Part shown: positions 7,201-14,331 of the stretch, one piece after another | Numbering within the stretch: the first letter of the stretch is position 1 | How the letters are laid out: each line of letters starts with the position of its first letter | Assembly (NCBI GenBank): GCA_000496215.1 | Contig: KI543218.1 | Span: 92,500 to 113,531, forward strand | Origin: an uncultured archaeon A07HN63 | GTDB taxonomy: Archaea; Halobacteriota; Halobacteria; Halobacteriales; Haloferacaceae | Reading direction: 5' to 3' | Length of the DNA: 21,032 nucleotides | The notes under the pieces: model-generated | What the model saw: the letters and a program-made list of their open reading frames with translations, nothing else | Databases searched by the model: none | Told to the model about the DNA's origin: nothing | Program-made: the position numbers and the translations under genes

Positions 7201-9489
7201 GCGCTCGGTGTGGCCGCCGCAGTCGGGACACTGCGAGCGGAACGTTTCGGCTCCGCAGTCGGGACACTGTCGCTGGCTGACCCGCACGTCGTGAATACCG
7301 CGCTGGCCCTGATCGTCCATCGTTCCGGCGGCTTTCGCCACGTCGCGCTGGTTCCCGCCGGCCTCGGTGATCGGGAACAGCGTGTGGACGGCCGGCGAGA
7401 GGTCGCGCTTCTCGGATTTCTCGGGTCGACCCATCCGCGCGCCGACCCGGGTCGGTGCTCGCTCGCGGAGTTCGAAGGGAGCGACCTCGTTGACGGCTTT
7501 GATCGCGTTGTCGCCGTCGTGGAACTCGGCGGCCTCCCCGGACAGCTCCGTCCACGTCCGGTTGCGGTCGTCGTCGAGTCCGAGCGACCGCGCGAGCGGT
7601 TGCCAGTCGTCGACCTCAAGCGTCGTCTCGGTCTGGTGGTGAGCGACGAGTAGCGTTTCGAGTGTCTCACGGACCGATTCGGTGCGGTCGATGACGAGCA
7701 CGCTGTCGGGGGCGTCGCTCGGCGACGACTCGGACTGGTCGGCGGTGCGGTCGTCGCCGTCCGACTGCAGCGACGCGTCGGCGACGGCGTCGGCCAGTTC
7801 GACGAATGCCTCGACCGAAATATCGTGCCACAGATAGGTGTAGGCCGGATGCAGCGGGCAGTCGTACTCGACCGCCCACGCGAGAGCCTCGTCGGCTGTG
7901 GGATCGTTGAGGTCGACGTGGGGATCGTCGGCCAGCGCCTGCACGTCCGCGCCGGCGGCAGCGAACTCCTGTCGCCACCACTCGGGGGCGTACGCGGCGG
8001 GCGCGAGCGGGTGGTTGTTCTCGACGAACTCGCCGTAGTTGACGAGGTACTCGCCGAGATCGAGGATCTTCTCGACGCCGTTGCTGAGTTCGCGAGCCTC
8101 GCTCGGCTCGTCGATTCGCCGGACCTCGCCGCTGGCTAGTCTGACCGTCGGCCCCTCGATTGAGTCTACTGGGACGATTCCGGCTGCCTTCCCCGGCCGT
8201 TCGGTCTTGATCTGCGTGCCAGTCGCCAGAAAGTCGTCGATGATGTGCATCGTCGCGGGGTGGACCCCGGCGGTCGCAAAGCCGAGGTTCCGGGCGCGGC
8301 CGTAGCGCAGCCGGAACCCGCCGGACTCGGAGGGGTGGCCGAAGACGGGCCGGCCGGCGATCAGGTCGCGGAGGTACTTCTCGCTCGCGTCGACACGCGG
8401 CGGGCCGGCCGTGTCGCCGTCGGCGGTTTCATCGTTCTCACCGCTTTTGTCGTCCCCGCCGTCGCTCTTGGCTTCGTCGCCGTCTGCGTCCTCCGCCTCG
8501 CCTTCGTTGTCAGCCTCGTCAGCGTCGTCGTCCTTGCCGATGGTGCCGTCGATCAGATCCTGGAGCCATGGCCACTCGACCTCGTCGAGCTGGCGGGTGT
8601 AGCGCTGGATCTTCGGGGCCTTCAGCGCGATTCCCTCGGCGGCGACGAGACACATCCCACCGCGGGCGGAGTTGGTGTCGACGCGGTCGAGATCGCGGTA
8701 GCCCGAGACCTCCTCGTCGCCGGTCGCCTCGCCGTCGAGCATGATCGGCATATTGTCGGCGATAAATCGGCTCTCCTTGTCCTTCGGCGAGTACTGGAGC
8801 CCGGTCTCCTTGTCGTAGAGGTTGATCTCCTCGACGTAGCGCTCGATCTCGGCCTCGCGGCCCTTGTACTCCGCGAGATCGAGAATGCTCCGCGTGTAGT
8901 CGGCGACGAGCACCGACAGTGCCTGCGCGGTTCCGCCGGCCGAGCGGATCGGCCCCGCGTAGTAGACGTTGACGAACTCGGTGCCGTCGTCGTTTTCGAG
9001 GAGTTCGACCCGGTCGATGCCCTCGATGGGCGCGGCGACGACGCCCTCGGTCAGCAGCGCGACGGCCGTCCGGACCGCGCCCTCGATCTTACCGGCTTTG
9101 CCCTCGTAGTCGCCGACCCGGCCCTCGGCGAAGTCCTTGGCGAGTTCGAGGGCGGCCTCCTCGCGGGCCATCTTGCCTTCGAGTTCGCGGACGCGCTCGG
9201 CGACGCCCGGGATGCCGAGGATGTTCTCGACACGGTCGGCCATGTCCTTGGCGACGGGAATCTCGACCTGGGTTTTGGGGTCCTTCCCCTGTCCGCGGGC
9301 CCGTTCGGCGACCGTCATCGCCTCGTCGAGCCCCGCTTCGAGGCGGTCGAAGTACTGCTCGTCGCTGGGTCGCATCGGCGTCTCGGTCGTCGCCTCGCCG
9401 TTCTCTGGCGTTGATTCGTCGCTATCGACCGCGTCGCTCTCGCTGTCGTCCGGATCGCTTCCGTCGTCCGGATCGCTCGTTTCGCTCAC
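4249..9489 (-). CDS. polC: DNA polymerase D large subunit (DP2) with intein
   Basis: The catalytic subunit of the archaeal replicative polymerase PolD. The precursor is 1746 aa, of which 991-1498 are an intein, leaving about 1238 aa of polymerase. The body begins at MRPSDEQYF (residue 39), after an acidic Ser/Asp/Glu-rich extension. There is an acidic linker (about 318-360, low complexity) and a cysteine cluster (about 738-790) of repeated CPDCG/CPKCG pairs. The catalytic aspartates lie in CDGDEDCVMLL, which follows RRN once the intein is removed. A last zinc motif (CLDCGETYRR...CRECGG) precedes the C-terminus, which ends QSGIADFM, a PIP-box-like PCNA-binding tail. The chosen start is the GTG at 9489, overlapping the TGA of the PPC gene (GTGA); ATG 9375 is an alternative that would drop the acidic extension. 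The small subunit DP1 is not in this window. Confidence 0.97.
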   Translation of the reverse strand: MSETSDPDDGSDPDDSESDAVDSDESTPENGEATTETPMRPSDEQYFDRLEAGLDEAMTVAERARGQGKDPKTQVEIPVAKDMADRVENILGIPGVAERVRELEGKMAREEAALELAKDFAEGRVGDYEGKAGKIEGAVRTAVALLTEGVVAAPIEGIDRVELLENDDGTEFVNVYYAGPIRSAGGTAQALSVLVADYTRSILDLAEYKGREAEIERYVEEINLYDKETGLQYSPKDKESRFIADNMPIMLDGEATGDEEVSGYRDLDRVDTNSARGGMCLVAAEGIALKAPKIQRYTRQLDEVEWPWLQDLIDGTIGKDDDADEADNEGEAEDADGDEAKSDGGDDKSGENDETADGDTAGPPRVDASEKYLRDLIAGRPVFGHPSESGGFRLRYGRARNLGFATAGVHPATMHIIDDFLATGTQIKTERPGKAAGIVPVDSIEGPTVRLASGEVRRIDEPSEARELSNGVEKILDLGEYLVNYGEFVENNHPLAPAAYAPEWWRQEFAAAGADVQALADDPHVDLNDPTADEALAWAVEYDCPLHPAYTYLWHDISVEAFVELADAVADASLQSDGDDRTADQSESSPSDAPDSVLVIDRTESVRETLETLLVAHHQTETTLEVDDWQPLARSLGLDDDRNRTWTELSGEAAEFHDGDNAIKAVNEVAPFELRERAPTRVGARMGRPEKSEKRDLSPAVHTLFPITEAGGNQRDVAKAAGTMDDQGQRGIHDVRVSQRQCPDCGAETFRSQCPDCGGHTERHYECESCEITCEPDESGRVECPKCGQEVTAAGWTTVDLQSEYRDALDAIDEREGNFGMLKGVQGLMSADKTPEAMEKGILRTKHGVSAFKDGTVRYDMTDLPVTAVKPEELDVTADHFRGLGYETDIDGDPLRHDDQLVELKVQDVVLSEGAAEHMTRTADFVDDLLERFYGLPAFYDIDERDDLVGELVFGMAPHTSAAVVGRVIGFTEAAVGYAHPYFHASKRRNCFHPETKLWLEDEAGEWHHETIRTVVEERLDDPREDDFGTLIEEIDGAISVPSIDKSGSLVTKPVEALSKHPAPDHMIEIETRSGRELTVTPDHEMQVFADGERRTKRASEVTTTDSLITPEHLDTVQPSAEPQQFDLLAEFIHADAVDNERLMIKGVEKDVLYDLFEAKLAADWDGQFYPLKHTAEYFEMSHKTLSNYLYRESVPAHILLELCDSVEAVLNFVPDDVTLGMKRDSAAIDRIVELTEDVATLLGYYAAEGFAREQETPKGVIHQTTICGTETEAREFYIDVFEREFGVEPYRENDAKITVSGRLPRTFFDTVLDAGVLAETKRVPQCVFNAPTSIIAAYLRGYFSGDGGIAADSLTVSATTVSPELKQDVLALLTRLNIAGRVTTTEPVQLAEQFPEFYDSDDPSLAAQSYKLRISSQDAVEFAETVGFHLTRKDAQLQQQVESISHRKRRVFDGGNGDFLVDSVASVEYTEAEVDHTYCLTVEDTHTLIVNDTLEAQCDGDEDCVMLLMDGLLNFSRQFLPDKRGGRMDAPLVMSSRVDPTEIDDEAHNMDIVSSYPREFYEATREMADPEAVDIQTGEDTLDTTDQYHGFEHTHDSTNIHMGPSLSAYKTLDSMMDKMDAQLELARKLRAVDETDVAERVIEYHFLPDLIGNLRAFSRQETRCLDCGETYRRMPLSGDCRECGGQVNLTVHEGSVNKYMDTAIDVAERFGCREYTKQRLRILERSLESIFEDDTNKQSGIADFM
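4996..6519 (-). mobile_element. Homing-endonuclease intein in PolC at the catalytic motif
   Basis: 508 codons inserted in frame between RRN and CDGDEDC. Block A starts at Cys (CFHPETKLWLEDEAGEWH). Block B is TVTPDHEMQVF (about residue 1080 of the precursor). The two LAGLIDADG motifs are LLGYYAAEGFA (about 1241) and LRGYFSGDGGI (about 1339). An HTH-like stretch (HTAEYFEMSHKTLSNYL) sits between block B and the first endonuclease motif. Block F is HTYCLTVEDTHTLIV and the last residues are NDTLEAQ, followed by extein Cys. The C-terminal residue is therefore Gln instead of Asn, and the penultimate residue is Ala instead of His. Inteins ending in Gln are known, including PolII-site alleles. Both endonuclease motifs keep an acidic residue (E, D), so activity is plausible. 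The distal part looks less GC-rich than the flanking exteins. Confidence 0.95.
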
Positions 9490-9905
9490 AGCCAGAGATC
9501 CAGTCCGGTGTCGTCATCGTACTCTCGCGTGAGCGGCTGTTCGAACGCCCGGAAGTAGCATTCGCCCGCAAACACGGTTGCCGCGTCGAGATGGCCGGCG
9601 ATGGCCTGTCCGCTCGGCCGCGAGCAGACGGCGTGGGTGTGGGCGAACAGATCGCCGTCGAGCCGGCTCACGTTGCCGACGCAGCCGGCGACCTCCAGCG
9701 GCTCGTCGAACGTGACCGACCGGTACTCGGCGTCGTCCTGATCGTAGAACCAGATCTCGGCGTCTTCGACCGATCCCAGCGCGGTAAACCAGCCCGCGTC
9801 GGCCTCAACCTCGCTGGCGAGGGACTCGATTTCGGCGCGCCAGTCCGCCCCGGTATCGAGTCGCGCCACGTACTCGCCGGTGACGGTGACCTCGCGGTAG
9901 TTCAT
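9486..9905 (-). CDS. PPC (DUF296) domain protein
   Basis: A 139-aa protein from ATG 9905; an in-frame GTG six bases earlier is less likely. The PPC/DUF296 fold is found in plant AT-hook proteins and in stand-alone prokaryotic proteins, often called DNA-binding although the bacterial and archaeal role is uncertain. Characteristic features are WFTALGSVEDAEIWFYD, the LEVAGCVGNVSRLDGD strand-turn, and the His cluster FAHTHAV...IAGHLDAATVFAGECYFRAFE (AHTH and GH), which in the family can bind a metal. Its TGA overlaps the polC GTG by 4 bp (GTGA), which suggests translational coupling and a shared operon. A TATA-like GCTTTTTGC lies about 27 bp upstream of the ATG, so this gene is probably the first of a PPC-polC transcript. 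What a PPC protein does for DNA polymerase expression is not known to me. Confidence 0.85.
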   Translation of the reverse strand: MNYREVTVTGEYVARLDTGADWRAEIESLASEVEADAGWFTALGSVEDAEIWFYDQDDAEYRSVTFDEPLEVAGCVGNVSRLDGDLFAHTHAVCSRPSGQAIAGHLDAATVFAGECYFRAFEQPLTREYDDDTGLDLWL

Positions 9906-9927
9906 AGCCACCCCAACGGCCTGTGGG

Positions 9928-9936
9928 GCAAAAAGC
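9928..9936 (-). promoter_or_regulatory. Candidate TATA element of the PPC-polC operon
   Basis: The minus strand reads GCTTTTTGC here, centred about 27 bp upstream of ATG 9905. That is the spacing expected for a leaderless haloarchaeal transcript. It lies in the 32-bp gap after the PIN toxin gene, so polC need not depend on read-through from the toxin-antitoxin unit. Confidence 0.45.
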
Positions 9937-9937
9937 T

Positions 9938-10456
9938 TCAGTTGTCCCGGTCGGTTGCGGCGTCCGCGATCAGATCGTCGGCCTGCTCGCGGAGTTCACC
10001 GGTTAGATGCAGGCCGTGGCTGTCGAGCCGACGTATCAACTCTGTGCCCTCGTCAGCTGTAACCCGTCCCGCTGATACTGCACGCACGATGACCCCGATT
10101 GTGCCGGTCACCGTCGCACCGAGCGTCTGTGCTATCGTTCGCACGCGCTGATCATCGCTGACGATCACGACATCATCGTGTGCCAGCACTCGCGCGACGA
10201 GTGCTACGTCGCCGTTTTGTTCCGTCTCGCCGAGCATATCTTCCGCCTGCTCAATGGCCGCCTCATCAACCGATGTCGGCGTCTTCGTATCTATTCGTTC
10301 TCGGAACTGCCGAAGTGCAGTGCGCGCTGGTTCGGTCGTTACCTCCTCACTGACCAAATCGAGGACGACAAGGTCGCGGTCGAAGGTCGTCAGGAGATCA
10401 AGTTCGTCGACCGAGCCGAGCGCGATGAGCGTCGTCGCGTCGAGATAGACCGTCAT
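9938..10456 (-). CDS. PIN-domain toxin (VapC-like ribonuclease)
   Basis: A 172-aa PIN-domain protein. The metal-binding acidic quartet is visible: D6 (VYLDATTLIALG), E38 (VSEEVTTEPA), D83 (NGDVALVARVL) and D101 (VIVSDDQRVR). PIN toxins cleave RNA using these residues with Mg2+ or Mn2+. The C-terminal half (GTIGVIVRAVSAGRVTADEGTELIRRL) is the helical extension seen in DUF3368-type PIN proteins, in which VIVSDD and GTxGxL-like motifs recur. Its ATG overlaps the stop of the upstream antitoxin gene by 4 bp (ATGA), the usual arrangement for co-translated toxin-antitoxin pairs with the antitoxin first. The RNA target is unknown. The stretch looks somewhat less GC-rich than the flanking core genes, in keeping with a mobile module. 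Confidence 0.85.
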   Translation of the reverse strand: MTVYLDATTLIALGSVDELDLLTTFDRDLVVLDLVSEEVTTEPARTALRQFRERIDTKTPTSVDEAAIEQAEDMLGETEQNGDVALVARVLAHDDVVIVSDDQRVRTIAQTLGATVTGTIGVIVRAVSAGRVTADEGTELIRRLDSHGLHLTGELREQADDLIADAATDRDN

Positions 10457-10755
10457 AGCTCGCGGGCTGCCTCGGCGTCAGCCGAGAGGTCGTCGGGTGT
10501 GAGCTGTGTGGTCAGATTCCGCTCTCTGGCGACCACCAGCCAGTCGGCGAGACTCAGGCCGGCGATCCGCGCGGCCTGATTCACCGATATATCGCCGGTC
10601 TGGTACTGTTCGACAGCGAGATCGATCCGCATATCAGCCAGCCCCTCGCGCAGAGCCTCGCGGATCACGGTGCTCTTGTCGGCGTCAAGCAGTTCGGCGA
10701 CGGCGTTGATCTCCTCCTTGTCGTCGTCCGGGATTCTTGCACTGACTGATGGCAT
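10453..10755 (-). CDS. UPF0175-type antitoxin
   Basis: A 100-aa protein preceding the PIN toxin. The N-terminus (MPSVSARIPDDDKEEINAVA...DKSTVIREALREGL) has the strand-helix-helix look of a ribbon-helix-helix DNA-binding fold. The middle (EQYQTGDISVNQAARIAGLSLADWLVVARERNL, residues 49-81) matches the UPF0175 helix-turn-helix motif of antitoxins paired with DUF3368/PIN toxins. The acidic C-terminus (LTPDDLSADAEAAREL) would be the toxin-neutralising tail. It starts at ATG 10755 and no other start is near. It should bind the toxin and repress its own promoter; direct TATACGT repeats lie just upstream. The pairing is inferred from family knowledge and the ATGA overlap. Confidence 0.82.
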   Translation of the reverse strand: MPSVSARIPDDDKEEINAVAELLDADKSTVIREALREGLADMRIDLAVEQYQTGDISVNQAARIAGLSLADWLVVARERNLTTQLTPDDLSADAEAAREL

Positions 10756-10756
10756 G

Positions 10757-10783
10757 TATACGTCTTATTACAACGTTATACGT
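10757..10783 (-). promoter_or_regulatory. Toxin-antitoxin promoter with direct-repeat operator candidate
   Basis: Two perfect copies of TATACGT (10757-10763 and 10777-10783, ACGTATA on the coding strand) lie 20 bp apart, about two helical turns, immediately upstream of the antitoxin ATG. The distal copy overlaps TATAAC (10775-10780), at about -25 to -20 of the ATG, a likely TATA box. The proximal copy lies against the start codon. An antitoxin bound to both would block TBP and polymerase. This is inferred from position and repeat identity. Confidence 0.5.
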
Positions 10784-10828
10784 GAAAAACTCCGGGGTGT
10801 TGCAGATTCCGTGGCTCAGATGGCGTCA

Positions 10829-12604
10829 CTACTCGCCGTCGCCGTGATCGGTCTTGTATGTCGCAATGCTGGCTCCGGGTCGCTCGTCACTGTCGCGCCC
10901 TGACTGCTCCTCGCGGTCCCGCCGCTCGTCGTCCTCGCGTTGTTCGCGCATGCTCTGGCGGGTAAACTGCGGCTGGGCGCGCAGCCCGCTGGGCTGTTTG
11001 AACGACCGATAGAGGAAGAACATCATCGGCAGCGTCAACACCAGGATCGCCATCGAGATCCGCCACTGCTGTGGTTGGAACGAGTAGATGATCGACGCCG
11101 ACAGCAGCCCGACGGCGACGATAATCGAGTAGGAGATTCGCTTCGCCAGCTTGTCCAGCACGTGATTCTCGTCATCAATCTGGACGTTGACCGTCAGGTT
11201 GTCGCGCTCGACCGTATCGAGGACGCGATCGAGTTTCGGTGGAACGGTAAACAGCGCCTGTGCCGTCTCCTGTAGCTGGTCTGCGCCCTCCTCGGCGACC
11301 TGTTTGACCGTCTCCTCCCGGTAGCCCTGTTCGGTCAGGTAATCGGTCGCCACGTCGATGAAGTCGAAGTCCTCGTCGAGGGTGACACAGACGCCCTCGA
11401 CGACGGTGGCGACCCGGAGGATCAGGGCGAGGTTTCGGGGCAGCCGCAGGGGGAACTCGTAGATGGTCGATTCGACCTGCTCGATGATCTGGTTGACGCG
11501 GTACTGCTCGATGTCCTCGCCGCGGGCGTCGGCGATGGCAAGCTCCAGCACGTCGCCCATGACCTCCCGGTCGGCGGTGGGGCTGAGCGTCCCCATCTCG
11601 ATGAGGGTGTCCAGAATCCCCGGGATATCTTGGTTGGCGACGGCGATATAGAACTCGACGATCTTCTCCTGAATGAAGGGGTCGACCGTTCCAGACATCC
11701 CGAAGTCGTAGAAGATGATCGTGCCGTCGTCCTGCACGGCGAGATTGCCGGGATGGGGGTCGGCGTGGAAGACGCCGTCGACGATGATCATCTGGAGGTA
11801 GGCCCGCTGGAGTGTCGTCGCCAGCGTGGTTCGGTCCAGTCCCTTCGCTTCGAGTTCGTCGAGATCGTTGATCTTCGTGCCGCCGATGTACTCCATCGTG
11901 AGCACGCGCGGCGCACACACCTCGTCGACGGGTTCGGGAATGACGATATCGTCGCTGTCGGCGAAGTTGCCGCGGATCTCTTCGAGGATGTCCCGCTCGC
12001 GGGTGTAGTTCATCTCCTGTCGGATCGTCTTGGCGAACTCGTCGGCGAGACTGTCCAGCGAGAACGCCCGCCCCTCGTCGATCACCCGAACGAGCAACGG
12101 AATCGACCACCGCAACACCTTCAGATCGGCCTCGACGAGCGACTCGATGTTCGGGCGGCGAACCTTGACCGCGACCTGCTCGCCGTCGTACTCGGCGAGA
12201 TAGACCTGTCCGAGGCTCGCGCCGCTGATCGGGTCGGTATCGAACTCGTCGAACACCTCGTCGACCGGCCCGAGTTCGTCCTCGATGACCTGCTTTGATT
12301 CGTCCCACGGCGCGGGCGGCACGTCGTCCTGCAGACTCGACAGCACCTCGATGTAGGCCTTCGGCAGGATGTCGGGCCGCGTCGAGAGCAACTGCCCGAG
12401 CTTGATGAACGTCGGCCCGAGCGTCAGCAGCGTGTCGAGTAGGACTGCCGCTCGCTCGCGTTGCATCGCGCGGCTGACCCGTCGCCGACGGCCGAAGAGG
12501 AGAAACCGGCGTTTGTCCCGGAGGAAGGCGACGATCAGCGGCAGAAACCGGTAGGCGACGACGACGAACCGCCAGTAGGCACGCAGGGAGACCAGAGTGA
12601 TCAC
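10829..12604 (-). CDS. ABC1/UbiB (AarF)-family atypical kinase, membrane-anchored
   Basis: A 591-aa protein with all hallmarks of the ABC1/ADCK/UbiB protein-kinase-like family. The KxGQ motif is IKLGQLLSTRP (K68-Q71). The alanine-type nucleotide loop is ISGASLGQVY (126-135), with the VAVKV lysine K147 and the ExD motif at 158-160. The catalytic loop is HADPHPGN (280-287) and the metal motif is DFG (300-302). Two hydrophobic segments near residues 485-505 and 513-533 form a C-terminal membrane anchor, followed by a charged tail of about 56 residues. Family members support quinone biosynthesis and lipid-related processes and act as ATPases more than protein kinases; a role with menaquinone in this organism is inference. 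It starts with GTG 12604 directly after the TAG of the Hsp20 gene (no spacer), so the two are probably co-transcribed and translationally linked. Confidence 0.92.
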   Translation of the reverse strand: MITLVSLRAYWRFVVVAYRFLPLIVAFLRDKRRFLLFGRRRRVSRAMQRERAAVLLDTLLTLGPTFIKLGQLLSTRPDILPKAYIEVLSSLQDDVPPAPWDESKQVIEDELGPVDEVFDEFDTDPISGASLGQVYLAEYDGEQVAVKVRRPNIESLVEADLKVLRWSIPLLVRVIDEGRAFSLDSLADEFAKTIRQEMNYTRERDILEEIRGNFADSDDIVIPEPVDEVCAPRVLTMEYIGGTKINDLDELEAKGLDRTTLATTLQRAYLQMIIVDGVFHADPHPGNLAVQDDGTIIFYDFGMSGTVDPFIQEKIVEFYIAVANQDIPGILDTLIEMGTLSPTADREVMGDVLELAIADARGEDIEQYRVNQIIEQVESTIYEFPLRLPRNLALILRVATVVEGVCVTLDEDFDFIDVATDYLTEQGYREETVKQVAEEGADQLQETAQALFTVPPKLDRVLDTVERDNLTVNVQIDDENHVLDKLAKRISYSIIVAVGLLSASIIYSFQPQQWRISMAILVLTLPMMFFLYRSFKQPSGLRAQPQFTRQSMREQREDDERRDREEQSGRDSDERPGASIATYKTDHGDGE

Positions 12605-12967
12605 CTACGCCGCGGCGTCGTCGATCGGAATCGGTTTGCCGTCGCTGTCGTCAGATTTCGGGAGTTCGATCTCCAGCACGCCGTTGTCGATCTCGGCCGT
12701 GGCGGCCTCGCCGTCGGCGTCCGGCGGCAGCGGGAGTTCCGCGTCGAGGAATAGCGCCCGATCCTCGCGGCGGTACTGAAACGCCGCGGGGACGGATTTT
12801 CCGCGTCTGGCTTCGATCACCAGCCGGCGGCCGTCAGAGCGAATGTCGGCGGTGTCAGCGGTGACACCCGGCACGTCGAGGACGAGTCGATAGGCGTCGT
12901 CGGCCTCCAGCAGGTCCGCAAACACCGCATCCGGCAGCTCCCGAAGCGCGTCACGCAGTGATGGCAT
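12605..12967 (-). CDS. Hsp20 / alpha-crystallin small heat-shock protein
   Basis: A 120-aa small heat-shock protein from ATG 12967. The open frame extends upstream, but the added part is basic and proline-rich, unlike a haloarchaeal coding region. It has a short N-terminal helix, then the alpha-crystallin domain: AYRLVLDVPGV at residues 26-36, RRLVIEARR, YRREDRALFLDAELPLP, and the diagnostic ATAEIDNGVLEIELPK near 88-103. The C-terminus carries IPI, the I-x-I motif used for oligomer assembly. The protein is an ATP-independent holdase that keeps unfolding proteins soluble. It is the first gene of a two-gene unit with the UbiB-family gene, whose GTG follows its TAG immediately. It is divergent from moeA across a 92-bp gap containing a GC-rich inverted repeat. 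The promoter is unclear. Confidence 0.9.
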   Translation of the reverse strand: MPSLRDALRELPDAVFADLLEADDAYRLVLDVPGVTADTADIRSDGRRLVIEARRGKSVPAAFQYRREDRALFLDAELPLPPDADGEAATAEIDNGVLEIELPKSDDSDGKPIPIDDAAA

Positions 12968-13030
12968 ACCTGATATAGCAGCGGGAGGTCGAAAAACCCC
13001 GCGGTCGGGGCTGCGTAGACGAGGGGGCGG

Positions 13031-13037
13031 CTTATGA
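13031..13037 (+). promoter_or_regulatory. Candidate TATA element of the moeA operon
   Basis: CTTATGA is centred about 26 bp upstream of ATG 13060 in an otherwise very GC-rich gap. The spacing fits a leaderless transcript covering both moeA genes. It is assigned by position and composition only. Confidence 0.4.
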
Positions 13038-13059
13038 GGCCGGCCCTGCAAGCGACCCC

Positions 13060-14331
13060 ATGTCTACAGAGAATCGACGCGAGTCGGGGTTCAAACACCG
13101 GACCCGCCTGTCGGCCGCCCGCGAGCAGTTGCTGTCGGCGATCACGCCACACGACCGAACGGAACGCCTGCCGCTCTCCCTGGCCGACGGCCGCGTCGTG
13201 GCGACCGAGCTCACGGCCCCGAACCCGGTACCAAACTACGAGCGGGCGGCGATGGACGGTTACGCCGTGCGCGCGACCGATACCGTCGGGGCCGCCGATA
13301 CCAGCCCGGTCGTCCTCGACGCTCTCGACCGCGGGGCCGACTGTCGGCCCGGCGCGGCCGTCCCCGTCCACACCGGTAGTGTCGTCCCCGACGGCGCCGA
13401 CGCCGTTGTAAAAATCGAGGAGACTAACGACCGCGATGCCGAGATCGAGATCTTTGCGACCGTCCCCGAGGGTGGTAACGTCGGTCCCGTCGGCGAGGAC
13501 GTGGCCACGGGACAGACGCTTTACGAGCCGGGCGACCGACTCCGGCCCTCCGATCTTGGCCTGCTGAAGTCGGTCGGCTGCCACGATGTGCCGGTCCACC
13601 AGCAGCCGACCGTCGGCGTCGTTCCGACCGGCGAGGAACTCGTCGAGGGCGACCCCGATCCGGGCGAGATCGTCGAGACGAACGGCCAGACGGTCGCCCA
13701 GTTAGTCGACCGCTGGGGCGGCCAGCCAACCTACCGCAACACCGTCACCGACGACACCTCTGCGCTCCGGGCGGCTCTCCAGCGCGATCTCACCAAGGAT
13801 ATCGTCGTCACCACGGGCGGCTCGTCGGTCGGCGAGCGCGACCTGCTGCCCGAGGTCGTCGACGACCTTGGCGAGGTGCTCGTCCACGGGGTGGCGATCA
13901 AACCCGGCTACCCGGTTGCTCTCGCCGTCGTTCAGGAGACGCCGGTGCTGATGCTACCCGGGAATCCGGTCGCCTGTATCGTCACCGCGGTCCAGTTCCT
14001 CCGACCCGCACTCAAGCGGATGGGCCACATCCCGGTTGAGCCGCTGCCGACGCGGTCGGCGACGCTGGACCGCAAACTGCCGAGCGAACCCGGGACTCGA
14101 ACGTTCGCGCGCGTCGAGACGAGCACAAACGATGCTGCAGCGGGTTCGAATACCAGCGACGGTGACGAAGCCGATGCACTCTCGTTCGCCGCAACGCCGG
14201 TCCGGACTGGCGGTGCGGGCATCCTGTCAAGCGTCGCGCTGGCCGACGGCTGGGTCGTCGTTCCCGAGGATCGGGAGGGCTACAGCGCGGGCGACACGGT
14301 CACTGTCGAGAACTGGGAGGCACAGCCATGA
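13060..14331 (+). CDS. moeA: Molybdopterin molybdenumtransferase MoeA (first copy)
   Basis: MoeA inserts molybdate (or tungstate) into adenylylated molybdopterin, the last common step of molybdenum-cofactor synthesis. The 423-aa protein is the normal MoeA length. It shows the N-terminal RAAMDGYAVRATDT motif (residues 64-77), the GADAVVKIEET strand, PTGEELVEGDPDPGEIVETNGQ, and the MPT-binding TTGGSSVGERDLLPEV (about 248-263). The LPGNPVACIVTA loop is near 300, followed by the C-terminal domain IV (FAATPVRTGGAG...VVVPEDREGYSAGDTVTV). A short polar insert (about 350-372, Asn/Ser/Gly/Asp) lies before the last domain. Its TGA overlaps the ATG of the second moeA by 4 bp (ATGA), so the pair form one translationally coupled operon. 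It is divergent from hsp20, with a TATA-like CTTATGA about 26 bp upstream. Confidence 0.95.
   Translation: MSTENRRESGFKHRTRLSAAREQLLSAITPHDRTERLPLSLADGRVVATELTAPNPVPNYERAAMDGYAVRATDTVGAADTSPVVLDALDRGADCRPGAAVPVHTGSVVPDGADAVVKIEETNDRDAEIEIFATVPEGGNVGPVGEDVATGQTLYEPGDRLRPSDLGLLKSVGCHDVPVHQQPTVGVVPTGEELVEGDPDPGEIVETNGQTVAQLVDRWGGQPTYRNTVTDDTSALRAALQRDLTKDIVVTTGGSSVGERDLLPEVVDDLGEVLVHGVAIKPGYPVALAVVQETPVLMLPGNPVACIVTAVQFLRPALKRMGHIPVEPLPTRSATLDRKLPSEPGTRTFARVETSTNDAAAGSNTSDGDEADALSFAATPVRTGGAGILSSVALADGWVVVPEDREGYSAGDTVTVENWEAQP

Noticed and set aside
5701..7653. A 650-codon open frame on the plus strand
   Set aside because: It lies opposite the DP2 and intein coding sequence. High GC with strong third-position bias opens the antisense frame; it has no recognisable domain.
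8245..9414. A 389-codon plus-strand open frame
   Set aside because: Antisense to the conserved N-terminal half of DP2; composition mirrors the real gene.
12997..13010. CCCCG-CGGT-CGGGG hairpin between hsp20 and moeA
   Set aside because: It lies upstream of both divergent genes, so it is not a terminator; short GC arms are expected by chance in this composition.
12817..13599. A 260-codon minus-strand open frame upstream of hsp20
   Set aside because: Antisense to moeA and overlapping the hsp20/moeA gap; no recognisable features.
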